This document shows, one piece after another, positions 22,322-35,881 of a DNA stretch of 64,000 nucleotides; position 1 is the stretch's first letter; each line of letters begins with the position of its first letter. The translations under genes were made by a program, and so were the position numbers. The stretch spans positions 9,610,001 to 9,674,000 of the forward strand of contig NC_003283.11 in NCBI RefSeq assembly GCF_000002985.6. The letters run 5' to 3'. The DNA comes from Caenorhabditis elegans (taxonomy: Eukaryota > Nematoda > Chromadorea > Rhabditida > Rhabditidae). The notes under the pieces are model-generated. The model was given only the letters and a program-made list of their open reading frames with translations, had not been told where the DNA came from and searched no databases.

Positions 22322-23326
22322 TTAGGCAGAAACCTTGGCGTGACGTCTACGGAAGACCTTGCGGTGCTTGCGAACAGCGCTGGCACGAGCTGGGCATGGA
22401 CAATATGCGGCGTCTCCTCCTGGTGCTCCAGCGTTTCCTGGTGCTCCTGGGGTTCCTGGGGTTCCCGCGTTTCCTGGTCCTCCTGGTGCTCCTGGAGCTC
22501 CAGCTGGTCCTGGGGCTCCGGCTCCTCCGGATTGTCCTGGCTGTCCTGGTCCTCCGGCTGGTCCTTGTGGTCCTGGAGCTCCAGATGGTCCTGGAGTTCC
22601 ACGGCTGCGTTGTCCTCCTTGTCCTGGGGCTCCTGGATGTCCTGGTGCTCCGGCTTGTCCTGGAGCTCCGGCATCTCCGGCTGGTCCCTGTGGTCCAGCT
22701 GGCCCTGGTCCTCCTCCAACAGCGTCTTGTCCTGGGGCTCCAGATGGTCCTTGTGGTCCTGGTGCTCCAGGAGCTCCGGCTGGTCCTGGGGCTCCAGCTG
22801 GGCAAGTGATACATGGTCCATTTCCTCCGGTAAGTCCGATGGTAACTCCGTTGGCTCCTGGCTTTCCAGCCTCTCCAGCGTGTCCAGCCTCTCCTTGAGC
22901 TCCTGGTTGGCCTGGTGGTCCTGGTGGTCCAGCTGGGCATCCATTGGATTGAGCTCCACAGTTGCATTGGGCTCCTCTCTTGTTGATTCCACGCTTGATT
23001 CTTCCGAATACATCAGTTGGCTTCATCATTGAGTTCCATGCTTGTTGCTCGTTGAACTAAATTTTTGAAAATGTTGTGAAATTCATTTTTAATCAGGTTT
23101 ATTCTACAAAAGAATTTGAGAGAAGACTTGGTGGTTCATAAATAAAAAAAAGTATTTGTATCATCTAGCTATGAACTTATGGACTCACTTTGAACTCAGT
23201 CATAGTGTCAATGACCTCATCATGGAAAGAGTTGATATCATTGAAGATGTATCCAACAGTGAAGAGACAAGCAACAACAGCAACTCCGCTGCCAATGCTG
23301 GCGATTGTTACCAAAGTCTGTACCAT
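22322..23326 (-). CDS. Cuticle-type collagen, copy 2
   Basis: The minus-strand exons 23189-23326 and 22322-23056 encode 290 residues and have exactly the exon sizes of the collagen at 19957-20960. The two proteins are nearly identical from the N-terminus through most of the Gly-X-Y domain and then diverge over the last about 45 residues: this copy ends with [15 protein letters not shown], the other with [21 protein letters not shown] box reads at 23361-23368 on the minus strand, 35 bp from the ATG. The 3' end converges on the L-domain gene, with only 65 bp between stop codons. Confidence 0.93.
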
Positions 23327-24979
23327 TTTGAAGAGGTGACTTTTCTGATTTTAGCTACCTCTTTTATACTATTATTTCTGCATGAAAACGGAAAACTATC
23401 CGTTATTTTTTCAGTATATCTTTTCTCGTAGAATGTGAAATAGTTTGAAATCAAAAGAGACGTAGAGAAATGTCATTGCCCATTTTCAGTTCCGCTTTAC
23501 TACAGGTGGTCATCAATACCAATAGTGATAGAACTATATTCAAAGATACGCAGAAAACTTTTCCTTCTCCTCCACCTATTCGACCTTCAAACCTCCAAGA
23601 TTATCGGTTTGAAAGGAGTAGTAAATAAGTAGTAAGATTCCTTTTTTGTGTCTTCTTCCGCGTTTGCTAACGTAGTTTTCTATCTGAATGCACCTATTGA
23701 TATCGAGAGAACGCTAGTGTAACTTTATTTAATATAACTTACAGTAAAAAGATAAGCTAGTATGTGATGTGGATATATTCTAAAATACCTACAAGACCGT
23801 ATATGGATCCAGATCTTCGAAGATACATTTGGAACAATGAACTTAAGAATTTCAAAAGTTTTTGAAATGTGATGGCGGTGAATCAAATCCAAAAGTAGTA
23901 CCAGGAATCTGATTACAAATTCTTCCGAATGGATTAAAAGTAGATTGATTCATAGTGGCCAACCGTGTAAAAACATGATTTGGTCAAAGCTTGGTCATTT
24001 GGTCAAAGATTTTGGTAAGAGCGTATCTTACCCTAAAACTAGGCATTAACTGCCACCTTTTCAACTAACTTGCGCTCAAAAAAACTTTATTAATAGTTAG
24101 CAAAGCCTGGACGAAACTTGAAACAGCACATCACCAAAGTCTTGCACAAGTTAAAATGTCACTGGAAAATATTTGACAAATTATTGGCAATATTTTTTGA
24201 TCAAATTGGAAGACGTCGCATAAGTCCAACAAGATCAAATTGTTGTGTGTTTGAAATCCGAAACGTTGATTTCTTAAAAATGTGATAAACTGATCTTTCC
24301 ACAAATTTAATTTGCTATTGAAAGAGCTTTGCTTCCAGTTGACTGAAAATTCTGGTTTGAAAGTCAATAAGCTCAAATAATTCAAGAGAAAAGAATACAC
24401 AAAAAGCTATATTTATTGTGTGATTAAAAACATAGTAGTTCCGACGAGCTACTACTATCAGCTATGACATGATGATTGTCACTTCAAATGTGATCCTCGT
24501 TGGCGGCTTCAATTCTGAGCCCAATCCAAGCCATTGTAGTGTTGGCGAGAGTTGAAGCAACAAGCTGATATCATCTATAAAAACAATTGCGAAAGGTCAA
24601 ACAATAAACATCTTTTTTTAATTAGAAAAGTTTCACGATGCATTCAAAAATGAAACAAACATTTTTGGACAAGTTTTTTTGAGCAAATTTTAGAAACTTT
24701 GCCAAAATGATTTGAGAATGTTTTCGGGTACAATTTCCGTTTTCATTTTGAATTGAATTTCCTAAAATTACTGATGTATTCTTGCTAGGGGAACAATTTC
24801 CTAGCTGAAATAATATTCCACCTGATTCTTTCTTATTTTAAGTTTAGTTTTTAAACTGTTAAAAATTAAAAATTTATTCGACAGATAATATCAAGCTCAA
24901 ATAAATATTTAGTTCAAAGACCGGTAATATATTTTCAAATGAGACCGAGATAATTCATGTTACACGTAAAAAAGAGATC
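23327..24979. other. Intergenic upstream of collagen copy 2, downstream of atl-1
   Basis: It includes the collagen promoter (TATA at 23361) and the atl-1 3' UTR. A short minus-strand open stretch at about 24470-24575, behind an acceptor-like TTTTATAG, ends in a stop but is too short to call. Nothing else is seen. Confidence 0.5.
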
Positions 24980-27900
24980 TTAGAGGGTCGCCATCCAACC
25001 GAGATACATCTCACTGAGTTTCTCCTCACTGGTCGCAAGTTCAATGAGTGATGATGCGAGTTGTGATACTTGCATTGGATGAGAGATTGGATTACTTCGA
25101 TAGAGCTTTGCCGTCATGATTTGACCGCGAAGACGTCCTGATACTAGTCGCTTTGCTTCTGACATATCGAAATCTTTCTGAAAATACATTTTCTAAAAAC
25201 TATTCAGATCAAAAGAATCACTAACCGGAGCTCTTTTGTTACTTGGAAAATCTGCAACAAGATTTGGCAGATCAGCAATATATTTCTCAATTTCGTATGA
25301 GTTTTCTCGGAAAACTCGAAGTGCTTGTTCACATACTGTCCTGAATTCTCCATCAAGTGCCACTTCGCCCATTCCGTTGATCATATTTTGTGTAAGACGG
25401 AATGGTACCAATTCAGGAGTTCCCAATGTTTCACCTTTGTTGAATATCATGTCAAAATCTACATGAATACATTTTCCAGTCGTATGTACCATCAAGTTTT
25501 TTGTATGTCTATCGCCGAGTCCAAAAATATATCCGATAACAGACATGACAGCAGTTGATTTTGCAAACAATTTCCGAGAGGCAAACCATTGCCCTGCTTC
25601 TGGATATTGGATACGGAACCATTTTCCCATCACAACTGGAGTATTTTTACAAGCAACTTCGCGGAAGTATTTTGTTCGTTCTTCTTTTCCCATTGGTTTC
25701 ATGTGTGTATTCCAGAATTTCAACTTCTCCAACCATTCACCAGAAGTCATTCCCATTAGTTTGTCAAGAGTTTCGTAAAATGATGTCACTCCTTCCATAA
25801 ATTCAATGATTCCACCTTGTTTTCCAAGTGGAATGACAGAATATGTTGTGGCTGTCATTTTTTGGATCCGTGTCTGCTCGTCCTTCATTAGTAGATCGTT
25901 GCACATCTAGAAATATATGTTTTTTTTTCGAAGTAAAATCAATTTCTAAACTACCTCCACCATTTTCGTGAAATGATAGTCTTTAGAGAGATCGTCGTCT
26001 TTTTTACAAATCAATCTGACTATTCGTCCGGTTTTCGTCGTGAGTTTAATGATTACAGGTTTGGTGTTCGAATGAAGAACCTGTAATAAAATAAAAATTT
26101 AAAACCTATAAATAGTGGTTGGAATTCGTCGATTTTTATCTAAAATCAAAACAATTTGGTCTTTCCATTTTCATTTTTAAGATATAAGTATATTTCAAAA
26201 AAAAATTTCGATTTTTGGTCATTTTTCTTTATGTTTTGTGTACTTATTTTTTTCAACAACCTAAACAAAAACTTATACAAATTTAATTTTACGGTTAATT
26301 TTCTGAACATTTTTTCCGATTTTCCCTTTAAAAATTACCTTGACTTTGTCGCTGAAATCATGAATAAGGTATCGATCGGGCAAATGACAAGATTCCTCGA
26401 ACCCATCATCCCTAATTTCGGTGTCGTGAACAGATTCATCAATAACCGAACGGACAGGTACCATAATTCCACTGAGAATCTTACAATCACAGTCTACTCT
26501 TCGATTCATCACCAACTCTTTCGGATCATATTTCTTATCTCTGAACATAGTCTTGAGACCATCAACCTTCTCCGACAATTTACAGTCATCTGATTCAACT
26601 TTTCCAGAGACCGTATTAAATACTCCAGACGCATAATCATATTGATCGATTAACGTTACATAACATGGAGCTTTTCGTTTAACTTCTGTTAACACTTCCA
26701 TATATTTCTCTTTGACAGATGCAATGTTTTGACGAAGCAAGTATGCTGATTGCCACATACATTGATGTGGCATTCGAAGAATCAACTGTTTCATGATTTG
26801 TTTGATGGTTCGTGTCACTTCTTCGTCTTGATGATCAATGTGACGAGCGAGAACTGCGTATGCTGGATAGAATGCACGCCATCCAATATGTTCCAGGGCT
26901 GTTTGAATTTCTCGATTCATGGACTTGATGTTTTGTCGTAGGTCCGAAATTTGTCCTTCTGGCAGTTTTGGAACAGAGGATATATGAGTGCTCTGAAAAT
27001 TGGTGTATCACATTTTAAAATTTAGTTTTTTTTTACTAATGAAAATAAAAAAGTGTGGAAAATATAACAAATAATTATAAAATTTGAGAATTAATTGGTC
27101 TTCTAGGTGTAAAATTATTTTAATTTTTTCATTCACTAACTTATCATATTTTTCTATTTAGAAAATCTTACAATTTTTCGAGTATTGCTTAACCAAAGTG
27201 ATGTCATTCTTTCAACTGCACGGGCTTGTAAAACTTGATTCTTCTCGTACTTTGCAACTTCTTTATAAGCTTTCAGTAGCGGAAGTACATGTTTGCTTCT
27301 TTCCTTATAATTTGAAAGATAATCCAACAACCACGCAGCTTCATACATAACTCCAGAATGAGCAAAACACTGAAGAAGTTGAGTTGTCTCGTGATAAACT
27401 TTATCAAAACCAATTGTATTTCCCGCTTTGATCATATGCGAAATTCGAAGCATTTGGACTGATGAGAATAGATTCTTCGTCTCTTCTTGATAGTGTTCGA
27501 TTTTCAATTTGGCAGATTTCTGGACATCTAGATTTACAGATTGTTGGGTATCTGTGTAAATTGTATGAAGATCTCCAAAGTTCTTTGAAATAATGCTGTC
27601 GAGCAAACTCATTCCGTTCAGCTCGTCCGATGTCTGTAGTTGAAGTTTGGCCTCTTCCAATACAATTTTGTTTTCAAAGGGTAAAACTTTTTTAGCATTA
27701 ATCAGTGACAATTGAGCTCGTTCGAAACATCCAGTGAGACGAGCAATTCTAGCACTTTGAAGATGAACTTCTACTATTCTTGAACGAATATTTTCTTTAT
27801 CTCTTCCTGTCATCGATTGCATTCGAATGTCTAGCATTGATCGTCGGACACGTAGAATTGGTTCCAAAATGCTAATTTTCTGTTCACTATCATCAGTCCT

Positions 27901-30900
27901 CTTTTGAATATTCTTCCAAAAATCCGAATTAAAAGCAGAAAGCTCATCGTTGCTGACATTCTTTAATTCGACAATTTCATTCAATTTCTGAAGTTCAACC
28001 AAAAATGGTGTTGCTATTTCGTAGCTACATGATCCTCCAATAGCACATTCAGACAGCCGTTCAATAACTTTTGATTTGGCGTTTTCAATAGCATTATTCA
28101 CAATTTCATCTCGTTCATCATTTCTAATCATTTTCAGAATTGTCGACTCTGTTGCCCAATATTCAATGTTTCTGGAGAATATGTGAGGTGATGGTCCAAT
28201 CTGAAATGTGGGAATGAAAAAATAAATTATTTATAAGATTGAACATACATCATTATCAATATTTACCCACTGGGATAAAGTTTTCAAAGAGTTCAAGTAA
28301 TCCTCCTGTTCGTTTCTCTCAATTTGAGAATATTCCAGACAATTCAGCTCGTCGATAAGCTTCTGGATAGCTTCTGTTGACTGTAATAACACTATTAATT
28401 TGAAAATAAATATTCCTTTAAACTTACATTAAACGGTTTTCCTTTTCCAGTCATTCTAGCAAAACAGGCTGCTGAATTAAAATCTCCAAATGCTTCCCGC
28501 ATGGAAATCTTTCCGTAAACATGATCAATCTGTATTCTACTCAATCGAGCATATGCTCCTCTTACACCATTCAACTCATGAATTCTTCCATACAAATTCA
28601 TTAAAGTGAAATAATACGCAGCTTCAGTTTCACTCTCAATTTCAGTCGACGTTTTCCGTTTCTGTTCCATAAACATTTCCAGCCATAGAATACATCGTTT
28701 CTCCATTCCAAATGTTTCAGCTACTTTGACAATTAACGGTTGACCATGTCCATTTTCATCTTTGAAAGTCCAACTCATCATAGATTTCCAGAATGAAATC
28801 ACCTTTTCCCAAATCTTTTTCTTTTTTCGAAGCTCTTCTGAACTACTGTAAGAGTAGATAAAATCGAAGACATAGAAAACAAATGAAGCTGGTCCTCTGT
28901 CTGAATTGGTCAGTCTTCGATGATTTGTATTTGTCAAAGCTTCTTCGAAAGTTGATAGAATCTGGAAAAAAAACAACATTTTCGGAAATTCTAGCAAATG
29001 GCCTATTGCGCCATGTTGTTCTCAGATTTTTAAGATTGAAAATTAGTGTTAACGTATATCACGGTCTCCTCGGGTGGAAACGAAGGGGGAGGGAGATTGC
29101 TTGCGCGTTTCACCGATGCGCCTTTCGCGTGCTGGCGCACTTCTGAATATTGAATTATTTTTGCGGAAAAAATGCATTTCTTTTATGAATTTTTCTTGAG
29201 AAAACAAAGGAAAGAAGATGAAATGAATTTTTGAAATAGTTTTCTCAGTTAAAAAGAGAATACCTTGCTGCAAAAGGTTAAATTTATTGAAAAATTGAGA
29301 AAATAAGAAGTTTATCTTTGTTTTCACTACATAAAGTGGGGAAATCTCAAAAAATTTGAAGACAATTAAGAAATATAATTAAATATATAGCCTGAAAGTC
29401 AAATAAGAAATGAAGGTTTGGTCACAAACAATATTATCTTTGAATTGAAGTTTTGAGAAATGATCATGTGCCAGAATCACCAAATCTGTGACATTCAGCC
29501 CAATTTCTTTAATCTTCTGTGGTTTTATCATGGAAGTGTGGCTTTTTCCGTGATCTTGCCAGTTTTTAACAAGTTGAAATTGGAAAATCGTGAAGTGGGA
29601 ATCTAGCAGTGAAGCTTCCAAAAATTTCAAGCCTTACTGAAAGGAAAGTATTGGAAGCTAAAAACGAAAGCTTAAGAAGATACCGTTTTTATAAATTTGA
29701 GTTTTGAAAGGCCGTAATAGGTTTTAAATACAGTTTCCTCAAGAATTCAAACTTGTAACGATTAAGTTGAGGCACAGAATAAGATGGTAATACTAAGTTA
29801 TGTTGAATAGAGCCAAGAAAGACTGTAAATATTGCTTTCAACCTGATTTTTTGTAAGTAATGTAATGTTGAAACATTATTCTTCATAGTTCAGCACTTTG
29901 TATGATTTGAGCCCAAATGTACAATAGTATGTGGCAAGAAATAAAATATTGTGCCAACAAAATTGGAGCCGAAAAACCCATTATAAAATGTTTTATACGT
30001 GTATTGCTTCAATAAAATACCAAATATTAACTAGATTCACTGTCTCGACTCGTTTAATTCAGATTAATAACTTTTAGCTCCTCTTTTTAACGAACAATTA
30101 TAACTGGATTTCACACAAAGAGTTCGATCTGAGTTCTTTCAACAGGTACATAGACGAATTATATTTTAAAATGACGACAAAAGTTTGCTCTATAAACGTT
30201 ACTATTGCAGGTTATGAGAAAAACTTAAATAAAAATTTAATTTCAAAAAATCCGAAATTTCAGTTGATATTTTCAAACAGTTCGTTATGCATTTCCACCG
30301 AACGGTTTCCGATAATTTTTGTTTCTCCACTTTCGTTTCAGTCTACTTTATAATTGTTACTATTTTTGAAATAGAAAAGTCGGCGAAAAACTAATAAAAA
30401 ACGAGGGAAATCACTTATCAATGGTGAAATCTCGATGGACGCAATGAAGGTGCAGCAAGCGCGCCCTATCGCAATTTCCACCCGAGGAGACCGTGCGCGT
30501 ATAAGTATTTATTTGATTCATCTGGAAATACCATTTCTTTTAACTAAAAAATTGGTCAAAACTGGCCTTTAATGTTAAAATATACATATAAATCCACTTG
30601 ATTTGCCAGAAAAAAATATTTTTCGACTAAAACATTGGAGAAAACTCTCAAAAAATGGTCGGAAAGTTGCCGATTTCCACAGCAATTGACAACTTTGTAA
30701 AATATATTTTTTTTAAATAACCGCCCACACCTGTTATAAACCACCTACCCATTGGGTAACTGAATCCCTTTCCATATGTATAACAGTCAGAATAAATCGC
30801 ATTGCAAGTTTTGAGAGGAATCGTGTATCGTCAACATGAGCAATCGAAGCCAAACTGGAAAGTGGAGCATCTTCGGACATCTCAGCACATTTTAGAATAA

Positions 30901-33900
30901 TCACAGTTAACCATCGAGAAAACGACTCTCGTCTAGATCCTCCAAGACTCAATTCATCAATCGTTTTTTGCTCAATCATCGATGGTTCGGGTTTCTGAGA
31001 GCAAATCATCTTGGCATACATGTTCTTGATTCCATCCAACGTTGACTTCATCCTAAATTATTTTTATTATTTTGCTCTAAAGTCTAGATTTAGAACTCAC
31101 TCTGGTGATGCTTCGTTTGGGTTGAAAAATTTGTATATTTCACACATGGTACGATCAACATACTCGATTTTCGACGTTCCAGTCATCACTTCCACAATTC
31201 CAGCACAGTCTTCTAATACTGCTTGAGTCAACTGTCTTGGCTCACAGAAAAACTTGAAACGTGTATCCCATCGAATGAAATTATGATCGGGAAGATCAGA
31301 GCAGATAATGGGAAGTTTTTGAAGAATTTTAATTATTTTGTTCTGTTCTCTCTTCGAATGACACTGTGGTAGAATTCTAGACAATGAGCCAATCTTGAAA
31401 AAAAAATTAACTATATGACCTATAAAGGAAGAGATACCAGTTTAGGCAATTCTTCTTTGTATACGGTTTTTCTTTCGATTTTACTCGCAAGATTGTCGGC
31501 AAACTGAACAGATGGATATTGTGGAAACATTCGAATGAATTCAAGAACATCTTCGATCTGTCTCGACTTTGATATTTCAAATTTCAAATCAATTCTTTTT
31601 TCGACTTCCAGAGGAATCAACCAGAACACACGTTTGATCATTGCATCACTGAAAAAAAAAGAAATCATGAAAAGGTGATGGTATATTGAACACTTACGTT
31701 GAAATTTTATCGATAACCATATCATAGCTCAATCGGTTCCAAACTTTTTCTATTAGTATGTCATTATTTTCAATTCTTGAGATATCTGTGAGGATTCTCC
31801 AAATATTCGAACGAAGAATGGAATAGTTGATTTGTTCAATAAACGAGATCCATGATGATTGTGTCGAGTCGAGATTCAGAGGAATTTGTCTCAGAGTCAT
31901 CAAAATTATGTACCAATTTGTATCAAAGAAATCTTGTTTCATGTTTTGTAACAAAATTCGAAAGCTCTCAGCAGTTGCCTCTCGCGTCAAGAAGTATTGA
32001 TCGTTTGTGAAATATGTCCGAAAAATGAATAAAAATTCAATTCCTTCGTTACGAGTTTCAATCGCAGTCGATATCATAAATTTCTCTCCTTTCTTTATAT
32101 TTTCGTACGTTGCACGAAGTTGTTCCACGATCATTGATGGGTTTCTCGGATTTAGAAATTCTCGAGCTGACACAAGTAGTAAATGCATAAAAACTTGTTT
32201 TCTGTACGAGCTTATCACGGTTCGTATATCTTCATCTTTAAAATCACAGTGATCCGAACAAAATTTCCAAAACGACGTTGTATTCCTATTATTTTCGAAA
32301 GCAAGAAATTGAACAAGTTGTGCAAATGTCTCTGTGATCAGTGATTTTCTTTGAATCATAACAATTCGAATATCACTTGGATTTGGCGAGATTGAAGACA
32401 TTGAAACACTTGCGGCACTCATTTCTTGGCAGATAAAGTCGATAACAGAAAGTGTAAGCTTCGAGTTTATTCCGCGAGCACTGGAAAGCAACGACCAGTA
32501 GAGAAGACTTGGACGAATCATGTTGAATGTGATCTTCTGATTCGGAAAATTGAAATCACTTAGCACGTGAGATAGATAACATCTTGTGATTTCTCGAATT
32601 CTGTGTTCATCGTAACTTGGTTTTTGAGCTCCAGCTGAAGAAGCATCAAAGAAGAGTCGGTTTAAAAAGCATCGAGTGAAGATTGTAGAATATCGTTTGA
32701 ACATAATTTGAAGTGCTTCCTCACATGTGCCTACTGGTGCTTTTATCAAACACTGAGAGAATTGTGTTTTCCAGGTATATGAGACATTCCAATCGATTTC
32801 ACAATTTTTGAGCACGGAATGAGCAAACGAAGAAGCAAAGAGCGTAGCTTTGACTGTACTTGACAATCTTGCGGATAACACATTGCTTAAAAAGCCATGA
32901 ACTTTCAAAGCAGCGTCATCTCCAAGCAGAGCAAATGAACGGCCGATGAGCGGGATATACATCTGTAGTTTCTTCTCGACGGTGGCTTCACTTCTACAGC
33001 ATACCAGTTCCCAGACACGACTGAAATTATTACAGATGGATTATTTGTATTTGTGTAAACTTACAAGTATGCATTGGCATTTTCTGAAAATCCAATGTCA
33101 AGTGCTTTAATAATTGATGTGAACGAGGAAGCAATTCCTTTCGAATCGACGTGTAATAGCATTACACGGGAAGTTTGCAGGAACTCTCGAATTAGTTCTT
33201 GAGAAAACGTATTTCTTCTCGCAACAATTCCTTTGATCAAACCAGAAAGCGATTCATAATCGATTTTGACATTTTCCTTTGAATCCGGATCAACAAAACA
33301 TTCTTCTCCGCACTTTTTGCAAGAATTTCTTCCATTTGCAGCCAGGCAGAATAATTTTTGCAAAGTCTTGAAATACTTCAATATTGTTAATTCACTATAG
33401 AATTCTTGTTTTTCGCATAACTTCGCGATGAGAATAGTGATAAAGTCATTAATCAACTGAAGATTATCTGTCAAAAACAGAATAAGCGGTTCGAAGCTAT
33501 TTGCAATCCGGTCGGTTTGAGATTTCGAAAACACTGCAAGCGACATTTCAGCTACCAGATTGATATACTTTCCCGTCTTCTTTTCAAGTTGAAGAGCACA
33601 GTTTACAGCTCGCAATTTTGTAGATTCCGATGTGCTCCTCTCGAGAACTGTAGTGAATCGTTCCAAGTTAATTAATTCTGACGGCTCCGATTTTGGTAAA
33701 CCAATGAATCTGAAGTTGTCCCATTTTGAGCCAACTCGATCACGAAAATCCTGGAAACAAGGAATCAATAAAAATGGAATAATTTGTTTCACTCCTTCAT
33801 CGTTATTGTTGGCAAATGGACAAGACGCAGTCACAATGACAAGAGAGTTTAAAGTAGCTCTCGATGACTCGCCATTCAATAATGTGATCCACAATTTGTC

Positions 33901-35454
33901 TATAGACGGGACGAATTTCTTGCAGAATTGCTGGCAATGAGGATTCTGTACACTGAGTAGAGATCTAAGAATTCGTGGCCAAAGCGGATTGTTGAGGGAA
34001 TGATGAGCCTCAATCTCTGTGGCAAAACATTGAAAAATGTCTAGTTTCTGAATTCGAGCAAGTTTCAGCAGAGACGCCAATATGTCCAGGTAATCAGCAA
34101 GGCAATCAGTGTGTGTACTTTGAATAGAGTGTTTGATTCGCCGCTGTAACAATTCCGAGATTTAATTGTTTAATATTCTAATTAACTCACCATGCAAATC
34201 TCACTTGCTGTCATACATAGCCTCGCAGGAAACTCATGTATATCATGGTTTGTCGATAAATCTAACAACAACAAGGAAAAGTTTTCTAGTAGTCCAAACT
34301 TGTCATTTGCATCATCGATTAACTCTAAATAAATTATGAGCCATTGAACTGGTTTTTGTCGAAGTTCTTTATGCATAATCAAAACTTTGCCATGATCCTG
34401 TAGAAAGTGTTGTATCTCCTGAAATTGATAAATTATACATTCGAAGTATAAAAATGAAATTACATTCAATAGCTTTGGAAACGTCATGTGATTGGTCGAC
34501 TTCTTCGCAGTTAATGAGTTAAATGTGGCAAACAGTTCATCAATGAACAGGGCCTGATCAAGAATAGAATTGTGCAGTTTTTTATATTTTAAGATTGTCA
34601 ATCCAGCACGCAAGCAATTTTCGGTCATCGAGCAATCATTTTTCAGTTTGTCTTCCAACTGTGATCGGCAGTGAGGCCAAAACAGAACCAATTCATCGAA
34701 ATGAACGCATTCTCCTGCGTTTTCTCCGAATAAAGTTGAAATGATATTCCACTTCAAATGATATCTAAAAAATCCTGAGGCACCTAATGAAATAGCTGAA
34801 GCAATTTCAGGAGTGATTAATTGTGGCAGAGAAGACGAAGGTTCGACGTCACAATATTTAACAACTTCCAGTAATCCTTGCAGGAAATAAATAGTTTCTC
34901 TCGGGTCTTGTTTCGTCACAGAGATCATCAGTACTGATAGAATTCGCTGAAATAAATAAAAAACATTGAATTATTGAATATAATTCTTGCTAACGTCAAA
35001 ACATTTTGCCAATTCTTCATCCTCAAAGGCACACATCGACGCAATCACTGATTGAAATAATCTTATTTTTTCCTCTGGAACGAATATATTAATACAAATA
35101 CTAAATTGTATTTTCTACCTGAAGAAAGTTCCTGCTTCTCTGTTATTAAATGTAATGTAAATGTTATACTCTGAAGGATCATTCTGAAAAAACATAAATA
35201 TAATCATCATCTTCTACATTTTCCAACTCACATCTTTTCCATGAACTCATTTTCGTCTAACTGCTCGATTCGGGAAACGAAAGATTTCGATAACAATTTA
35301 GTTATGTCATCTAACAAGAATTTCATTTTTTGTCTGAAAATGTAAAATAAAAAAGTTAAGATAAGATTTAATAATTATACCTGTTGAATTCTTTCTGCGT
35401 CACATATTTTTTCGCCGTACATAGCAGAGCTGAAACATCCTTATCGATATTCAT
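24980..35454 (-). CDS. atl-1: ATR checkpoint kinase (PIKK family)
   Basis: Eighteen minus-strand exons join in frame to 2525 residues. In low-to-high order: 24980-25177, 25226-25906, 25955-26080, 26339-26992, 27172-28200, 28267-28380, 28428-28961, 30749-31052, 31101-31393, 31438-31648, 31698-33020, 33065-34143, 34191-34418, 34464-34946, 34995-35074, 35119-35183, 35232-35333 and 35381-35454. The PI3K-like kinase domain occupies roughly residues 2190-2450, with catalytic loop G-L-G-D-R-H-T-K-N-L (Asp about 2364) and metal-binding V-D-F-D (about 2382-2384). The FATC end reads M-Y-L-G-W-M-A-T-L. The central part is helical-repeat and FAT-like. The length fits ATR. Family knowledge: a nuclear kinase activated at RPA-coated single-stranded DNA, acting in replication-stress signalling. 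An acceptor at 35465-35467 just before the ATG suggests trans-splicing. One intron (28962-30748) is swollen by an inverted-repeat element. Confidence 0.93.
29060..30495. mobile_element. Terminal-inverted-repeat element in an atl-1 intron
   Basis: The 21-bp sequence at 29060-29080 (CACGGTCTCCTCGGGTGGAA plus A) recurs exactly, inverted, at 30475-30495. Both copies are flanked outside by TATA-like text and inside by GC-rich, CGCGCTTGC-like text. The element would span 1436 bp and accounts for most of the 1787-bp intron, while the other atl-1 introns are mostly 44-60 bp. No transposase frame is visible, so it is non-autonomous or decayed. Confidence 0.65.
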
Positions 35455-35881
35455 TCCCAAATATCTGAAAGCCTGCGCACGTTATTTCAGTGGTTCGATG
35501 GATATTTAACAATATTTAAAATATATTGCTAACGTTTTTGTGATAATATTATGAAGAATTCACTAATACTTACTAAAAATAAGGAAACGAACAAAGTTTA
35601 AAAATAAATTCCTTCCGCAAAAAAAATTAAGCAAAATATAGAGTTCGATTGGATCGAATATATTCGAATTTGCATTGCAAATACAAACTCGCCCTATTGA
35701 AACGGCGCGAAATTTTAAACGATTGCTCCAGTTTTTGTATTGTTTTGTTGAAAATTATTATTTTCTCGTGAAGTTCCAGATTCACTTCGTTTTATTTCGT
35801 TAAACGTGGACTGTTTTTTTCAATAGTGCAATTCCCCAACTCATTATCGTAAATTCTCAGACGAATTTGATCAAATTCAAT
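35455..35881. promoter_or_regulatory. Bidirectional promoter atl-1/hcp-2 with E2F and CHR-like sites
   Basis: This 427-bp spacer lies between divergent start codons. GGCGCGAAA at 35704-35712 is a perfect E2F-type site (TTTCGCGCC on the minus strand). TTCGAA at 35663-35668 resembles a CHR (TTYGAA) element about 40 bp away. This pairing is what the DREAM complex (E2F/DP plus LIN-54) uses at cell-cycle genes, which suits both neighbours. Occupancy is inference. Confidence 0.55.

Larger units (their letters stand above)
19957..23326. repeat. Inverted collagen duplication, ~1-kb arms
   Basis: The arms 19957-20960 and 22322-23326 read in opposite directions around a 1.36-kb loop that holds the L-domain gene. 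Even the intron (20095-20225 versus 23057-23188) is almost identical, including non-coding text such as CATGAACCACCAAGTCTTCTC. Confidence 0.88.

Noticed and set aside
26156-26593. 145-codon plus-strand frame over atl-1
   Set aside because: It runs across an atl-1 intron and the antisense of a clear kinase-gene exon.
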